From positions 248,001-312,000 of the forward strand of contig NZ_LN879456.1 in assembly GCF_001403615.1 (NCBI RefSeq): 64,000 nucleotides of DNA, written 5' to 3'. This document shows, one piece after another, positions 63,645 to 64,000 of this stretch. A program made the position numbers and the translations under genes. Position 1 is the stretch's first letter. Each line of letters starts with the position of its first letter. Below the pieces are notes generated by a model that did no database searches, was not told the origin of the DNA, and worked only from the letters and a program-made list of their open reading frames with translations. Source of the DNA: Desnuesiella massiliensis. GTDB taxonomy: Bacteria; Bacillota; Clostridia; Clostridiales; Clostridiaceae.

Positions 63645-64000
63645 ATGGGGGATAATTTGAATATTAAAGCGAAAGAAATCTATACGAATTTAACAGTATC
63701 AGAATTAGTAGAACATGCGCTACAAAGAGGAGAAGGAATTCTAAGCGATAATGGAGCTTTAGTAATTCATACAGGAAAATATACTGGAAGGTCACCTAAG
63801 GATAGATTTATAGTTAAACAAAGCAGTATTGAAGAAAATATCAACTGGGGTGATGTTAATATCGCAATATCCGAAGAAGTTTTTGACAACTTGTATGGTA
63901 AAGTAACAAAATACTTACAAGATAAAGAACTTTTTGTATTTCAAGGATATGTAGGAGCAGAAGAAAAATATAGATTGCCTATTAAGGTTGTTTGTGAATA
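63645..64000 (+). CDS. pckA: Phosphoenolpyruvate carboxykinase (ATP), N-terminal part
   Basis: ATG 63645 follows TTGGGGGGAAA. About 118 residues are in the window and the gene runs off the right edge. IHTGKYTGRSPKDRFIV is the conserved oxaloacetate-binding region with its Arg, and KELFVFQGYVGAEEKYRLPI is typical of the ATP-dependent class. The enzyme interconverts oxaloacetate and PEP. It has its own promoter after a terminator. Confidence 0.95.
   Translation, partial: MGDNLNIKAKEIYTNLTVSELVEHALQRGEGILSDNGALVIHTGKYTGRSPKDRFIVKQSSIEENINWGDVNIAISEEVFDNLYGKVTKYLQDKELFVFQGYVGAEEKYRLPIKVVCE

Noticed and set aside
1..64000. CRISPR array, tRNA or rRNA
   Set aside because: No regularly spaced direct repeats and no tRNA-like or rRNA-like sequence was noticed on reading; a dedicated search was not possible here.

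Overview
The window is low-GC, Gram-positive DNA of a Clostridium-type organism. The evidence is AT-rich codon use, strong AGGAGG ribosome binding sites with frequent TTG and GTG starts, an Mbl homologue, a MurT/GatD pair, two LPXTG-type surface proteins, an ATP-type PEP carboxykinase and many clostridial families. No rRNA or tRNA was seen. Both edges cut genes: an ATPase-like protein on the left and pckA on the right.

Layout. 1-7.1 kb is accessory and decayed: a frameshifted ATPase-like gene, a 1324-aa membrane KAP-family NTPase that looks like a stand-alone defence gene, a lipoprotein remnant, and a 5'-truncated Y-family polymerase with its small partner gene. 7.2-15.2 kb holds single-gene units: an alpha/beta hydrolase, Mbl, a metallo-beta-lactamase-fold hydrolase, an amidase, and a DUF1538 membrane protein followed by a PII-like protein. 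15.2-22.5 kb holds a heterodimeric ABC exporter, a three-gene ABC-2 transporter and a SagB-type flavoenzyme. 22.6-29.4 kb holds a VOC protein, a very small WYL-like protein, a double-headed wall-anchored nucleotide phosphoesterase (YfkN-like), a YibQ-type deacetylase, a HAD phosphatase and a MIF-type tautomerase. 29.4-35.6 kb (minus strand) holds a flavin reductase, HypF plus threonine aldolase, and pseudouridine catabolism (psuG plus an HTH-PfkB kinase). 35.8-42.5 kb holds an EamA exporter, an M29 aminopeptidase, a D,D-carboxypeptidase, a Nudix hydrolase, an iron alcohol dehydrogenase and a LUD protein.

The most interesting part is 42.6-48.76 kb. A cobalamin riboswitch with a terminator controls five tightly spaced genes: EcfT, a fused double EcfA, a CbrT-like S component, a sortase-anchored protein that joins a DUF4430 domain to an alpha-toroid, and a membrane-tethered DUF4430 protein. 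DUF4430 and the toroid are the two folds of animal transcobalamin and intrinsic factor, here in swapped order. I read this as a Gram-positive surface capture and import system for corrinoids.

48.7-52.3 kb is a tandem duplication of an M3 oligopeptidase gene including its leader. 52.4-64 kb holds a TudS-like DUF523/DUF1722 protein with a tiny Cys-rich partner, a polysaccharide deacetylase, an IS4-family element whose start site is masked by a hairpin, murT/gatD, a 240-bp nested-palindrome intergenic element, a CapA-like protein that has lost its metal ligands, a TPR protein, manA, an IS200-type element that supplies manA's stop codon, and the start of pckA.
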